From Nocardioides lianchengensis (GTDB taxonomy: Bacteria; Actinomycetota; Actinomycetes; Propionibacteriales; Nocardioidaceae): a stretch of 64,000 nucleotides of DNA. Below, one piece after another: positions 50,473 to 59,461 of this stretch (positions are counted from its first letter, which is position 1; each line of letters begins with the position of its first letter). The position numbers and the translations under genes are program-made. The notes beneath the pieces were generated by a model. That model saw only the letters and a list, made by a program, of their open reading frames with translations, was not told the origin of the DNA and did not search any database. The stretch is from assembly GCF_900101465.1 (NCBI RefSeq), contig NZ_FMZM01000004.1, positions 173,790 through 237,789 on the forward strand, read 5' to 3'.

Positions 50473-50964
50473 GTGACTCACGAGGACGACTTCGACGCGT
50501 TCGTGATGGCGCGCACGAGCGCGCTGGCGCGGACGGCGTACCTGCTCACGGGGGACGCGCACCTCGCCGAGGACCTGGTCCAGACGGCGCTGTTCAGGGC
50601 GGCCAAGGCCTGGTCGCGGATCGAGGGCGACCCCGAGCCCTACGTCCGCCGGATCCTCTACACGCAGAACGTCTCGTGGTGGCGGCGCCGGCGGCTGTCC
50701 GAGGTCCGCCTCGGCTCGTACGACGCCCCCGCCGTCCCGTCCGACCCGGACCTGCGGCTCAGCCTGGAGAGTGCCCTCGCCCTGCTGACCGTGCGGCAGC
50801 GGACGGTGCTGGTGCTGCGCTACTTCGAGGACCTGACCGAGGTCCAGACCGCGCACGCCCTCGGGATCTCCCCGGGCACGGTCAAGTCCACGACCCGGAA
50901 CGCGCTGGCCCGGCTGCGCACCCTCGCGCCGGAGCTCGGCGACCTGGTGGGAGGAGCGTCATGA
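50473..50964 (+). CDS. RNA polymerase sigma-70 factor, SigE family (ECF-type)
   Basis: This encodes 163 residues. Region 2 is FDAFVMARTSALARTAYLLTGDAHLAEDLVQTALFRAAKAW and region 4 LLTVRQRTVLVLRYFEDLTEVQTAHALGISPGTVKS, which define the actinobacterial SigE-family ECF group. GTG 50473 is favoured because GAGGGGGT lies just upstream. Its stop overlaps the next gene (ATGA). The downstream membrane protein is probably its anti-sigma factor or signal receptor. Confidence 0.88.
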   Translation: MTHEDDFDAFVMARTSALARTAYLLTGDAHLAEDLVQTALFRAAKAWSRIEGDPEPYVRRILYTQNVSWWRRRRLSEVRLGSYDAPAVPSDPDLRLSLESALALLTVRQRTVLVLRYFEDLTEVQTAHALGISPGTVKSTTRNALARLRTLAPELGDLVGGAS

Positions 50965-52328
50965 GCATCCACGACGAGCTGGAGCGGATCGCGGCCCGGG
51001 CTCCGGAGGTCGTCGTACCCGCTGACATGTGGGCGCGGGCGCGGCGGGCCCGGCGGCGCGACCGGCTCGGGGTCGTCGCTGCGGTCGTCGCCGTGCTGGC
51101 GGTCGCCGGGACGCTGGCCTGGCTGCCGACGCGGGACGGGCTCGAGCCGGTGGACGGGCGGACGCTCGGGGTGCCGAACCGGTTGTGGGCGGTGCCGGAG
51201 CGGATGTCGGACCGGGAGAACGACGACTCGTGGATGCGGGATGAGGTCTCGTCGCAGCTCGATGTCGGGACGGCCGCCGCCGCCTGGACGACGCCCGGAG
51301 GACTGCCGGTGGTCGTGGGGGCCGCGGACGGCGCGTACCACCTGCTCGATCTCCCGGACTTCGGTGGCAACAACTTCCTCCTGAACTACGGCCTCGGCGG
51401 CTCGCCGGTCGCACTGTCACCGGACGGGTTACGCCTCGCCTACGCCTACGCCCACTTCGGACCAGACGCAGCCACGGAGCCCATCCCGAGCGGCGTGCGG
51501 GTGCTCGACCTCGAGGAGGGTTCGGTAACCGACCACCCGATCCTCGGAGCGGAGGGCACGGCCGTCGGGACCCTGACCTGGTCCTCGGACGGACGGTGGC
51601 TCGGCTGGACCGGTGAGCGCTACACCTCCTGGACCGAGAGCTCCACGGGTAGCGCGTCGCCGTTCGCCGGGCGGATCGATCTCACGACCGGCTCGGTCGA
51701 CCAGATGCGGATCGGCGAGCCCAGTGCCATGACGGTGGCGATCGCCGCCGACGGAGTGCTGAGCATCGTCGGCAACGACCGGATGGTCCGCTGGGACGGC
51801 GAGCGCCGGGAGGCGCGTCGCCTCCGCGGATTCTGGTCGGGCCGCGGCGTCGTCACCGCCGACGGTTCGATCGCCGCCGGAATCGACTCCGAACTCGCCG
51901 TACAGCTGCTCGATCGCCGCCTGAAGGTCTCCACCATCGACGCGAGCGGCGAGCTGAACCCCGTCGCCGGCGGCACCGCCACCGTCCTCGGCATCACCGC
52001 CGATCGGCTCGTGGTCCGCACCAGCACCCTCGACTCGTCGGACGGCGCCCTGCTGCTGCTCGAGCGCGACGGCATCAGCGCCACCGTCGCCGCCGTCGAC
52101 GCCGACGTCCCCGACACCCTGACCCTGGCCACCGACCTGATGACCACCGAAAGGCCCACCGTCGACCGCCCCGAGCCCGACTGGCCGACCGACTGGGGCC
52201 GGGTCCTGACGATCGGCGGCTGGATCCTGGTCGGAGCCGCCGCGCTGGCCCTCCTGGCGTGGACCGTCCTGCTGCGGACCCGGCGCTCGCCGTACTCCTC
52301 CCCCGGCGCGCGGCGTCCTGTCCCCTGA
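50961..52328 (+). CDS. Membrane protein with beta-propeller-like region, putative sigma partner
   Basis: This encodes 455 residues. A short cytoplasmic N-terminus (HDELERIAARAPEVVVPADMWARARRARRRDR) is followed by a membrane helix (about 36-54), a long extracytoplasmic region with repeated SPDGxRLAYA and SSDGRWLGW strands (TolB/WD40-like propeller), and a C-terminal helix with a basic tail. Genes of this layout often follow SigE-family sigma factors. The short N-terminus lacks a ZAS-type zinc motif, so anti-sigma activity is a guess from position. Confidence 0.72.
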   Translation: MSIHDELERIAARAPEVVVPADMWARARRARRRDRLGVVAAVVAVLAVAGTLAWLPTRDGLEPVDGRTLGVPNRLWAVPERMSDRENDDSWMRDEVSSQLDVGTAAAAWTTPGGLPVVVGAADGAYHLLDLPDFGGNNFLLNYGLGGSPVALSPDGLRLAYAYAHFGPDAATEPIPSGVRVLDLEEGSVTDHPILGAEGTAVGTLTWSSDGRWLGWTGERYTSWTESSTGSASPFAGRIDLTTGSVDQMRIGEPSAMTVAIAADGVLSIVGNDRMVRWDGERREARRLRGFWSGRGVVTADGSIAAGIDSELAVQLLDRRLKVSTIDASGELNPVAGGTATVLGITADRLVVRTSTLDSSDGALLLLERDGISATVAAVDADVPDTLTLATDLMTTERPTVDRPEPDWPTDWGRVLTIGGWILVGAAALALLAWTVLLRTRRSPYSSPGARRPVP

Positions 52329-52380
52329 ACAGCGCGATTGCGCCGGTCGTGGGGCCGACGGACCCGAGCCGCGCCGCCGC

Positions 52381-53961
52381 TCAGCGCAGGAACACCCACC
52401 ACAGGACCGGCAGCGACGACAGCGGTACGGCGAGCACGCCGACCACCCAGTCGCGCCGCGTGGCGGCGTCCCAGTCGGGGACGGCGGGACGCTCGGCGAG
52501 GGTGGAGGGGACGGCGGGGAGACGGCGACCGGGAGCGCAGAGCAGCGGGAGGCCGGTGTCGCCGGGCTCGCCGACCACCTCGGCGACGGCGAGGGGCGGG
52601 CCCTCACCGGTGATCGACGAGTCGCGGGTGCCCCAGGACGTGTTGCGCTGGGTGAGCATGGCCCAGTAGATCTGCCAGCTGATCACGGCCGAGTAGGCGA
52701 AGGCGTAGGCGATGCCGCCCCACCAGTGCGGGCTGCGCTTCACGCCGGCGTAGAGCAGGCCGTAGAGCACGGCGACGACCTGCAGGCCGACCAGGTAGAG
52801 CCAGGGCGAGCCGCCGAGGAAGACCGGGCGGATCACCAGGGAATGCAGGGCGACCAGCGGGCCGAGCAGCTGGAAGAGCACGCTGGCGTAGACGCCGAAC
52901 GCGGCGATCAGCGGCCAGCGCCAGGCGAAGCGGACGACGTACAGGGTCTCGCGCAGCCAGGACTTCTTCCAGCGCAACTGCTGGGTCAGGAACGCCTTCC
53001 AGCGGTCCGGCACGAGCGTCGCGCTGACCGCGGTCGACTGGTAGCGGACCTCGCGGCCGCGGCGCAGCAGCGCGTTGGTGAGCGCCCGGTCGTCGCCGAA
53101 GGTGGCCTCCTGGCCGAGGAAGCGCTGGTTCTCCCACTCGTGGAGGACCTCGAGGAGCTCGGAGCGGCGGTACGCCGAGAAGCAGCCGGACGCGCAGGTG
53201 ACCGCGCCGTACCGCGACTCCGCGGCCTTGATGACCCGGAACGCGGCGAAGTAGCGGACCTGCTGCAACCGGGTGAGCAGGTTGGTGCCGGGGTTCTGGA
53301 CGTCGGCGTGGCCGGTCACCGCGGCGACCCGCCCGGTCCGGTCGCCGACGAACGGCTTGACCAGCTCGCGCAGCGCCTGCGGCTCCAGGACCGAGTCGGA
53401 GTCGACGAAGACCACCAGGTCGGCGCCGTCCGCGGCTCGTACGGCGGCCGCCATCGCGGCCCGCTTGCCCCGGTTGCGCGAGAACTTGATGCCGTCCAGC
53501 AGCGGGTGGCGCACGGCGCTGGCCTTGATCCGCGCCCAGGTGTCGTCGCTGGAGCCGTCGTCGACCACGACCACGCGCAGCTTGTCGGCCGGGTAGTCGA
53601 CCCGGAAGAGCGCGTCGATGGTGTCCTCGACGTGCGCCTCCTCGTTGAAGGCGGGCACGGCGATGACCAGGCTCGGCAGGTCGGCGTCGGGCACGGTGGT
53701 GGTGTCGGGGCGGTAGCGGGAGGCCACCGCCACCCGGGTGACCAGGTACGCCGCGAGCAGGTAGGCGTAGACCTGCAGCACCAGCGAGGTCGCCAGCGCG
53801 TCCCCGACCTTCAGCGACAGCACGAAGACGAGCAGCGCGGCGGCGTACGCGACGACGGTGAGCCGCCACAGGGCGTGCGCCCAGCCGACGCGACGGTGCG
53901 GGGCCGGCGTGGGCGCCGGCTCCGCGGGAACGACGAGCTCCGGCTCGAGGACGGCGGTCAC
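52381..53961 (-). CDS. Membrane glycosyltransferase family 2, hyaluronan/chitin-synthase-like
   Basis: This encodes 526 residues. Two N-terminal helices, a GT-A domain with PAFNEEAHVEDTI, VVVDDGSSDDTW, VFVDSDS (metal-binding DxD), GDDRALTN and QQLRWKKSW (QxxRW), then four C-terminal helices. The order and motifs are those of processive synthases (HAS, NodC, cellulose synthase-like) that polymerise and export a polysaccharide. A soluble tail follows before a final hydrophobic segment. GTG 53961 overlaps the GH18-like gene by 4 bp. With the dehydrogenase at 57196 it suggests a uronate- or amino-sugar-containing polymer. Confidence 0.87.
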   Translation of the reverse strand: MTAVLEPELVVPAEPAPTPAPHRRVGWAHALWRLTVVAYAAALLVFVLSLKVGDALATSLVLQVYAYLLAAYLVTRVAVASRYRPDTTTVPDADLPSLVIAVPAFNEEAHVEDTIDALFRVDYPADKLRVVVVDDGSSDDTWARIKASAVRHPLLDGIKFSRNRGKRAAMAAAVRAADGADLVVFVDSDSVLEPQALRELVKPFVGDRTGRVAAVTGHADVQNPGTNLLTRLQQVRYFAAFRVIKAAESRYGAVTCASGCFSAYRRSELLEVLHEWENQRFLGQEATFGDDRALTNALLRRGREVRYQSTAVSATLVPDRWKAFLTQQLRWKKSWLRETLYVVRFAWRWPLIAAFGVYASVLFQLLGPLVALHSLVIRPVFLGGSPWLYLVGLQVVAVLYGLLYAGVKRSPHWWGGIAYAFAYSAVISWQIYWAMLTQRNTSWGTRDSSITGEGPPLAVAEVVGEPGDTGLPLLCAPGRRLPAVPSTLAERPAVPDWDAATRRDWVVGVLAVPLSSLPVLWWVFLR

Positions 53962-55799
53962 GGCTTGCTCCCCTGCAGCTCGGCGAGGTTCCAGATCGTC
54001 TGGTCCTCGCGGCCCAGCCGCCAGAACCCGAGGTTCCAGCCGCGGTCGGCCGCGAGGGCCGCGCGCCGCTGGATGGTGCGGTCGTCGACGTACCAGAGCA
54101 CCCGCTGGGCGCCCGGGACGGACGGGTCGGCGGCGGTCATCACGTTCTCCGCCGAGTCGGTGTCGAACACGTGCGACGTGAACTGACCCAGCACGGCCAG
54201 GACGCCGTCGTACTCGCGTGTCGTCGCGGCGCGACTCAGGCACACCCACTCGACGACGAGCGTGCCCGCCCCCGGCGTGCCCTCGTACGACGTCCGCGCA
54301 CGGGCCGTGCGGCTCGGCACCGGGCAGGCCGGGGCGGTCGGGAACGGCGTGCCCGGCCAGGCGATCCGGTCGGTGCGGACGACGGTCTCGGACCAGTCCA
54401 TGGCGTAGAGGTTGGTGCCGAGCGTGAGCTCCGCGGTGACGTCCGGCCGGTCCTCGAGCAGGTCGTGGAAGTAGTCGGTCACGGCCGCCAGCCAGCGCGC
54501 GTCGGCCACCGGGCCGGACTCGCTGGTCGACCAGTGCAGGCCCCACGACATCACCCAGAGCTCGTCGACGACGGCCCCGAGCCGCGCGTAGTCGAAGAGG
54601 TAGGCGCGTGGGCGGACCGTGCTGGCGGACGCGGAGTCGGTGCAGTAGAGGACCGCCCGGGTCTGCGGGTCGGTGCGGGTGCACCAGTTGGGCGAGACGG
54701 CCACGCTGACCAGGCCGCCGTCGGCGTGCACCAGCGCGGTGATCTCCTCGACGAAGGCGCTGTAGCCGTCGCGGAGCCGCTGCCAGCGCTGCATCTTGGT
54801 CAGGTCGCCGACGCCGGTCGCCGGCATGTTCATCTCGAGGTCGAGGCTGGCGCCGTCGTACCCGCCGTCGCGGACGATCGCGGCGATTGTGGCAGCGCCG
54901 TGGGCGCGGGCGGCCGGGTCGGCGACCAGCGCCTCGATGGCGCCGGGGTCCTCGGAGTGGAAGCGGGGCAGCACCTTGACGCCCCGGTCCTGGAACCAGG
55001 TCGTGAGGGCGGGCCGGCCGGTCCCGGTGACGTCCCCGGCGCGGGAGACCTCGAAGAAGGTCGGGAAGACCCGGTCCAGCTGGCGGTAGTGGCGCTGCGC
55101 GTCGGTGAACGACTCGCCGTCGCTGGTCAGCACGTAGGCGCGGACGTCGCCGGTGGCCTGCTCGGGCCGGCCGGAGGTGGTCCGGAGGGTCACCGGCCGG
55201 GACAGGTTGCCGGCGCGGTCGCGGGCCCGGACCGCGAAGGTGTACGTCGTGCTGGGGCGGAGGTTGCGGGCGACGTACGAGCGAGTCGCCGAGCCGCCCA
55301 GGACGACGCCGTCGCGGTAGACGAGGTAGCCGGTGACGCCGACCCGGTCGCCGGCGGCCGGCCAGGTGAGCCGGACCTCGCTGCCGGTCCGACTCGTGGC
55401 GCTCAGCGTCGCGGGCGCGGTCGGGGCGGTGCGGTCGAGGCAGGCGGGGGTGCGCAGCCTGGCCCCGGGCGAGGCAGCGGAGCGGCGGCCCCGGCGGTCG
55501 ACGGCCACGGCGGTGACGCGGTAGGTGCGGCCGCAGGCGAGCGGCACGGCGACCCGGGAGGTACGGCGGGTGGTGGCGACCGTCTTGCCGCCGGCCTTGA
55601 TCCGGTAGGTGAGCCGGCCGGCGCCCCGCGAGCGGCCGAAGTCGACGACGGCACCCTGCTGGGTCACGGTCGCGACGGTGAGCGGTCCGGGGCGGGTCGG
55701 CCCCGCGGCGGGGGCGGCCTCGGCCGGAGCCGCGGCGAGCAGGCCCAGCCCCAGGCTGGTGAGGAGAGCAGCGACCACGGTCGCGGCGGACGACGGCAC
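53958..55799 (-). CDS. Secreted GH18-like glycoside hydrolase with fibronectin type III domain
   Basis: This encodes 613 residues. GTG 55799 is used because AGGAG lies seven bases upstream; it gives a signal peptide (VVAALLTSLGLGLLAAAPAEA) without the usual positive start, so 55838 remains possible. An Ig-like domain, then fibronectin III (SEVRLTWPAAGDRVGVTGYLVYRDG, about 130-215), then a YaaH/SleL-type GH18 barrel: YDGASLDLEMN with catalytic Glu but Ser for the first Asp, ELWVMSWGLHW, and the terminal RGWNLGFWRLGRED. It may trim the polymer made by the adjacent synthase or act on peptidoglycan or chitin. Confidence 0.82.
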   Translation of the reverse strand: MPSSAATVVAALLTSLGLGLLAAAPAEAAPAAGPTRPGPLTVATVTQQGAVVDFGRSRGAGRLTYRIKAGGKTVATTRRTSRVAVPLACGRTYRVTAVAVDRRGRRSAASPGARLRTPACLDRTAPTAPATLSATSRTGSEVRLTWPAAGDRVGVTGYLVYRDGVVLGGSATRSYVARNLRPSTTYTFAVRARDRAGNLSRPVTLRTTSGRPEQATGDVRAYVLTSDGESFTDAQRHYRQLDRVFPTFFEVSRAGDVTGTGRPALTTWFQDRGVKVLPRFHSEDPGAIEALVADPAARAHGAATIAAIVRDGGYDGASLDLEMNMPATGVGDLTKMQRWQRLRDGYSAFVEEITALVHADGGLVSVAVSPNWCTRTDPQTRAVLYCTDSASASTVRPRAYLFDYARLGAVVDELWVMSWGLHWSTSESGPVADARWLAAVTDYFHDLLEDRPDVTAELTLGTNLYAMDWSETVVRTDRIAWPGTPFPTAPACPVPSRTARARTSYEGTPGAGTLVVEWVCLSRAATTREYDGVLAVLGQFTSHVFDTDSAENVMTAADPSVPGAQRVLWYVDDRTIQRRAALAADRGWNLGFWRLGREDQTIWNLAELQGSKP

Positions 55800-55867
55800 G
55801 TTCGGACTCCTGGAGGTGCGGGTGACCCGGGGGCGCACGGCCCCCGGGTCACCCGGGACGGGATCGG

Positions 55868-57079
55868 TCAGCGCTTCTTGGCGGACTTGACGGTGACCGA
55901 GTACTTCACCGGCTTGCTCGCCGAGACGCCGTCGGACGCCTTCAGGGAGAACGAGTCCTTGCCCTTGTAGCCCTTGTCGGCCACGTAGGTCCAGGACGCG
56001 CCCTTGCGGACCAGGTCGCCGTGCTTCGGCTTCGCGGCCACGGAGATCGTCAGCGCGTCGCGGTCGGCGTCGGCGCAGGTCAGCTTCACCGCGATCTTGG
56101 CCTTCTTGGCCTTGCTGGCCGCCCGAGCCGTGAGCCGGGTGGTGCCGGTGCAGCGCGGCAGCGCGTTGGTCACCTGGACGGCGAAGGCCACGGGGGCCGA
56201 GGCCTGGATGCCGTCGGTGGCGGCCAGGGTGAACACGTCGGTGCCGACGTAGCCGGCGGCCGGCTTGTAGGTCGCCGTCCCGCCCTTGACCGTGACGGTG
56301 CCGTGCTGGGCCTTCGCGACGACCGAGCGGGTCAGCGCGTCGCCGTCGGCGTCGGTGCAGGAGACCGCGAAGGCGGCGGTCCGGTCGTGGACGGTGCGCA
56401 GGGCGCCGCCGGTGCAGGCCGGGCGGGCGTTGGTGACGGTGACGGCCACGGTGGCCGGCGTCGAGACCAGGGCGCCGTCGGTGGCGACCAGCGTGAAGGA
56501 GTCGGCGCCGGTGTAGCGCGGGGCCGGGGTGTAGACGGCCTGGCCGGCGACCACGGCGACGGTGCCGTGCGCGGCGCCCGTCGTACCGGTCTGGATCTGG
56601 AGGGGGTCGCCGTCGGCGTCGGTGCAGACCAGCGGGACGGCCACGGAGGCGTCGTGCTTGACGGTCAGCGGGGCGACGGTGCCGCAGGTGGGCCGCTCGT
56701 TCTCGATGGTGAGGACGGCGGTGGTCACGGGGCTCTCGGCGAGGCCGGTGCGCACGCCCTTGAAGGTGAAGGTGTCGGTGCCGGTCGCGTTGGCGAGCGG
56801 GCGGTAGCTCACGGCGCCGGTCGCGGAGTCGACCGAGAAGGACTGCGCCTTGGTCGGCTGCGTGACGACGACGTACTGGTCGACGGCCTCGCCGTCGGTG
56901 TCCAGGCAGCTGAGGGTGAAGGTGTTCGCCTGGTCGCGCTGCACGTCGACGTTCGAGGAGGAGCAGACGACGGCGTACGACGGGCTGGCGGCCTGGACCG
57001 GCGCGACCGCGGCCACCAGGCCGAGGACGGTCGCGGCGACGGCACCGAAGGCGGTGCGGCGGACGGGGGATGAGGTCAT
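55868..57079 (-). CDS. Secreted Ig-like (cadherin-type) repeat protein
   Basis: This encodes 403 residues from ATG 57079. A signal peptide (AATVLGLVAAVAPVQA) is followed by four domains of about 85-90 residues, each with a CxDxDGDxL motif and GYxGxDxFTLxATDG, like cadherin-like/Big-type surface domains that bind calcium. Each domain has a pair of cysteines. The C-terminus is Lys-rich. It precedes the GH18-like gene in the same direction (68-bp gap) and may be a matrix or surface-anchoring protein for the polysaccharide. The start has AGGAG about ten bases upstream. Confidence 0.82.
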   Translation of the reverse strand: MTSSPVRRTAFGAVAATVLGLVAAVAPVQAASPSYAVVCSSSNVDVQRDQANTFTLSCLDTDGEAVDQYVVVTQPTKAQSFSVDSATGAVSYRPLANATGTDTFTFKGVRTGLAESPVTTAVLTIENERPTCGTVAPLTVKHDASVAVPLVCTDADGDPLQIQTGTTGAAHGTVAVVAGQAVYTPAPRYTGADSFTLVATDGALVSTPATVAVTVTNARPACTGGALRTVHDRTAAFAVSCTDADGDALTRSVVAKAQHGTVTVKGGTATYKPAAGYVGTDVFTLAATDGIQASAPVAFAVQVTNALPRCTGTTRLTARAASKAKKAKIAVKLTCADADRDALTISVAAKPKHGDLVRKGASWTYVADKGYKGKDSFSLKASDGVSASKPVKYSVTVKSAKKR

Positions 57080-57161
57080 GGGAAGTTGTCTCCTGTGAAG
57101 GGGGCGTCCCTCCAGGAGTCGGCCCGGTCCGGGCGGGCCTGAGGACATCGTGTGGATTCGC

Positions 57162-57188
57162 TCAAGATGCCGCCGACACGACCGATGC
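57162..57188 (+). promoter_or_regulatory. Possible FliA (sigma-28) type promoter
   Basis: TCAAGATG, 11 bases, ACCGATGC resembles TAAAGTTT-N11-GCCGATAA. The last base lies seven bases before ATG 57196, which would give a leaderless mRNA. No ordinary -10 box is seen at that spacing. Confidence 0.3.
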
Positions 57189-57195
57189 CGTTGAC

Positions 57196-58497
57196 ATGTC
57201 GCAGACCCAGGAGCGTCCGACCACCGGCGCCACCCTCGTCCCGACCGACGTCCCGACCCTGGCCGTCGTCGGCCTCGGGTACGTCGGCCTGCCCACCGCC
57301 CTCGCCTACGTCGCCAGCGGCGGCCGGGTCGTCGGGTACGACGTCAGCGAGCCGCGGCGCACCGCGATCGCCCGCAACGACGTCGACCTGCTGCCGCGCG
57401 ACCTCGACCGGCTGGCCGGGCTGCAGGGCGACGAGCGGCTCGTCGTCACCGGCGACGCCGACCGGCTCGGCGAGGCCGACGCCGTCATCGTCTGCGTGCC
57501 GACCCCGGTCGACCACCACCTGACCCCCGACCTGACCGCGCTGCGCGCGGCCTGCCAGGTCGTCGTCGAGCGCGCCCGCCCCGGGCAGCTGCTCGTGCTC
57601 ACCTCCACGACGTACGTCGGCACCACCCGCGACCTGCTCGACGGCCCGCTGCGGGCCCGCGGCCTGGTCCCCGGCGTCGACGTGCACGTCGCGTTCTCCC
57701 CCGAGCGGATCGACCCCGCCAACGTCGACTTCCCCGTCGAGGCCACCCCGCGGGTCGTCGGCGGGCTCACGCCGGCCTGCACCGCGCGGGCGGCGGACGT
57801 GCTGCGTCGTACCGCTCCGCTGGTGCACGAGGTCAGCTCCCCGGAGGCCGCCGAGATGACCAAGCTGCACGAGAACACCTTCCGCGCGGTCAACATCGCG
57901 TACGCCAACGAGATGGCCGACGTGTGCCAGCGCCTCGGCCTCGACGTCACCGAGGTGATCGGCGCCGCCGCGACCAAGCCGTACGGCTTCATGGCCTTCA
58001 ACCCGGGCCCCGGCGTCGGCGGCCACTGCATCCCCTGCGACCCGCACTACCTGCTCTGGCAGCTGCGCGCCGACCGCGCCGAGGCCCCGGTCGTCGACGC
58101 CGCCATGCGCGCCGTCGCCGCCCGCCCCGGCCGGGTCGTCCAGCGCGCCAAGGACGTGCTCGCCGAGGCCGGCCGTCCGCTCGCCGGCGCGCAGGTCCTG
58201 GTCGTCGGCGTCTCCTACAAGCCGGGCGTCGCCGACGTCCGCGAGTCGCCCGCCCTGGAGATCATCGAGCGCCTGCGCCGCGGCGGTGCGGAGGTGTCGT
58301 ACGCCGACCCGTACGTCGAGCACGTCGCCGTCGACGACGGCGTCCTGTCCAGCACCGGCCAGCCCTGGCGCCGTGCCTGGGACCTCGTCGTCGTGCACAC
58401 CCTGCACCCGGACGAGGACGTGCACTGGCTCGCCCACGCCGGCCTGGTCCTCGACGCGACCTACAAGCTCCCCGCCAACCTCGGCACCCGCGTCTGA
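57196..58497 (+). CDS. Nucleotide-sugar dehydrogenase (UDP-Glc/UDP-ManNAc dehydrogenase family)
   Basis: This encodes 433 residues. VVGLGYVGLPTALAYVASG (NAD site), VCVPTP, TSTTYVGTT, KLHENTFRAVNIAYANEMA with catalytic Lys, and GPGVGGHCIPCDPHYLLW with catalytic Cys are intact. The enzyme oxidises C6 of a UDP-sugar to a uronate. The GGHCIPCDP and KPYGFMAFNPGPG forms are closest to the UDP-N-acetyl-mannosaminuronate/WecC group, but the exact sugar is uncertain. ATG 57196 gives a sensible N-terminus; sequence upstream of it is not family-like. It is divergent from the Ig-repeat gene. Confidence 0.9.
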   Translation: MSQTQERPTTGATLVPTDVPTLAVVGLGYVGLPTALAYVASGGRVVGYDVSEPRRTAIARNDVDLLPRDLDRLAGLQGDERLVVTGDADRLGEADAVIVCVPTPVDHHLTPDLTALRAACQVVVERARPGQLLVLTSTTYVGTTRDLLDGPLRARGLVPGVDVHVAFSPERIDPANVDFPVEATPRVVGGLTPACTARAADVLRRTAPLVHEVSSPEAAEMTKLHENTFRAVNIAYANEMADVCQRLGLDVTEVIGAAATKPYGFMAFNPGPGVGGHCIPCDPHYLLWQLRADRAEAPVVDAAMRAVAARPGRVVQRAKDVLAEAGRPLAGAQVLVVGVSYKPGVADVRESPALEIIERLRRGGAEVSYADPYVEHVAVDDGVLSSTGQPWRRAWDLVVVHTLHPDEDVHWLAHAGLVLDATYKLPANLGTRV

Positions 58498-58504
58498 CGC
58501 CCCA

Positions 58505-58649
58505 CGCTGGTTGAGGTGCGAGGAGCGCTAGCGACGAGCCTCGAAACCCAGTGAGCCGAGAGTCGGCCAGCACCACCGGCTGCCTCTCGGGCTGCGGAGG
58601 TTTCGAGGCTCCTCCGCTCCTTCGTCGCTCCGGAGCACCTCAACCAGCG
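58505..58649. repeat. Complete family A unit between convergent genes
   Basis: Ends CGCTGGTTGAGGTG and CACACC-type inverse CACCTCAACCAGCG pair perfectly over 14 bp; inner arms CCTCGAAACC and GGTTTCGAGG also pair. The right end supplies the stop codon of the MBL-fold gene (GGT TGA read on the minus strand). Confidence 0.88.
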
Positions 58650-59461
58650 CCGGCGAGATAGGCGAGCTGGGCGCGGACGGACATCTCGGCGGCGAACCAG
58701 ACCGCCTGGTCGACGTCGGCGTACACGACCTCGACCACGCGGCGCGGGAGCGTCTCGTCCTCGGCGAGCTCGGGGGTGAGCGGCTCGCCGAGCTCGCGCA
58801 GCGCGGCCTCGACCTGGCCGAGCCGCTCGCGGCGGTGCACCAGGTAGTGGTCGAGCACCGCGCCGGCGTCGTCGAGCACCGGGCCGTGGGCCGGCCAGAT
58901 GGCCTCGACCTCGCCCGCGGCGACCAGCGCGCGCATCTTCTCGATCGAGTCGAAGTAGGGGCCGAGCTGGCCGTCGGGGTGGGCGACGACCGTCGTACCG
59001 CGGCCGAGGACCATGTCGCCGGACAGCAGCGCCTTCTGCGCGGGCAGCACCAGCGAGATCGAGTCGGCCGTGTGGCCGGGGGTCGTCACGACCCGCAGCC
59101 GCAGCCCGTCGACGTCGAGCTCCTCACCGTCGACGACCGGCTCCGCCCCGAGGCAGTACGCCGGGTCGAGGGCCCGGACCGCGCAGCCCTTGGCCTCGGC
59201 GAACGCCGCCGCGACCTCGGAGTGGTCGAAGTGATGGTGAGTGACCAGCACCAGCCCGACCTCGCCGGTCTCCTCGACCAGCCGGTCGAGGTGGCCGTTC
59301 TCGATCGGACCGGGATCGACCACGACCGCGCGCGCCTGCCCCGCGGACGACGGCTCGCGCAGCACCCAGGTGTTGGTGCCGTCGAGGGTCATCACCCCCG
59401 GATTGGGAGCGAGCAGGCAGTCGGCGCGCGGCGGGAACGCACCGCCCGACCAGGGGGTCAC
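58640..59461 (-). CDS. Metallo-beta-lactamase-fold hydrolase
   Basis: This encodes 273 residues. THHHFDHSE (HxHxDH), TTPGHTADSISL, LLSGDMVLG and WPAHGPVLDD provide the full zinc-binding set. It resembles LACTB2/hydroxyacylglutathione-hydrolase-like proteins and Rv3677c, which has the same neighbours; the substrate is unknown. GTG 59461 overlaps the Nudix stop by 4 bp. The last codons (AGAG-stop) lie inside the family A repeat. Confidence 0.88.
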   Translation of the reverse strand: MTPWSGGAFPPRADCLLAPNPGVMTLDGTNTWVLREPSSAGQARAVVVDPGPIENGHLDRLVEETGEVGLVLVTHHHFDHSEVAAAFAEAKGCAVRALDPAYCLGAEPVVDGEELDVDGLRLRVVTTPGHTADSISLVLPAQKALLSGDMVLGRGTTVVAHPDGQLGPYFDSIEKMRALVAAGEVEAIWPAHGPVLDDAGAVLDHYLVHRRERLGQVEAALRELGEPLTPELAEDETLPRRVVEVVYADVDQAVWFAAEMSVRAQLAYLAGAG

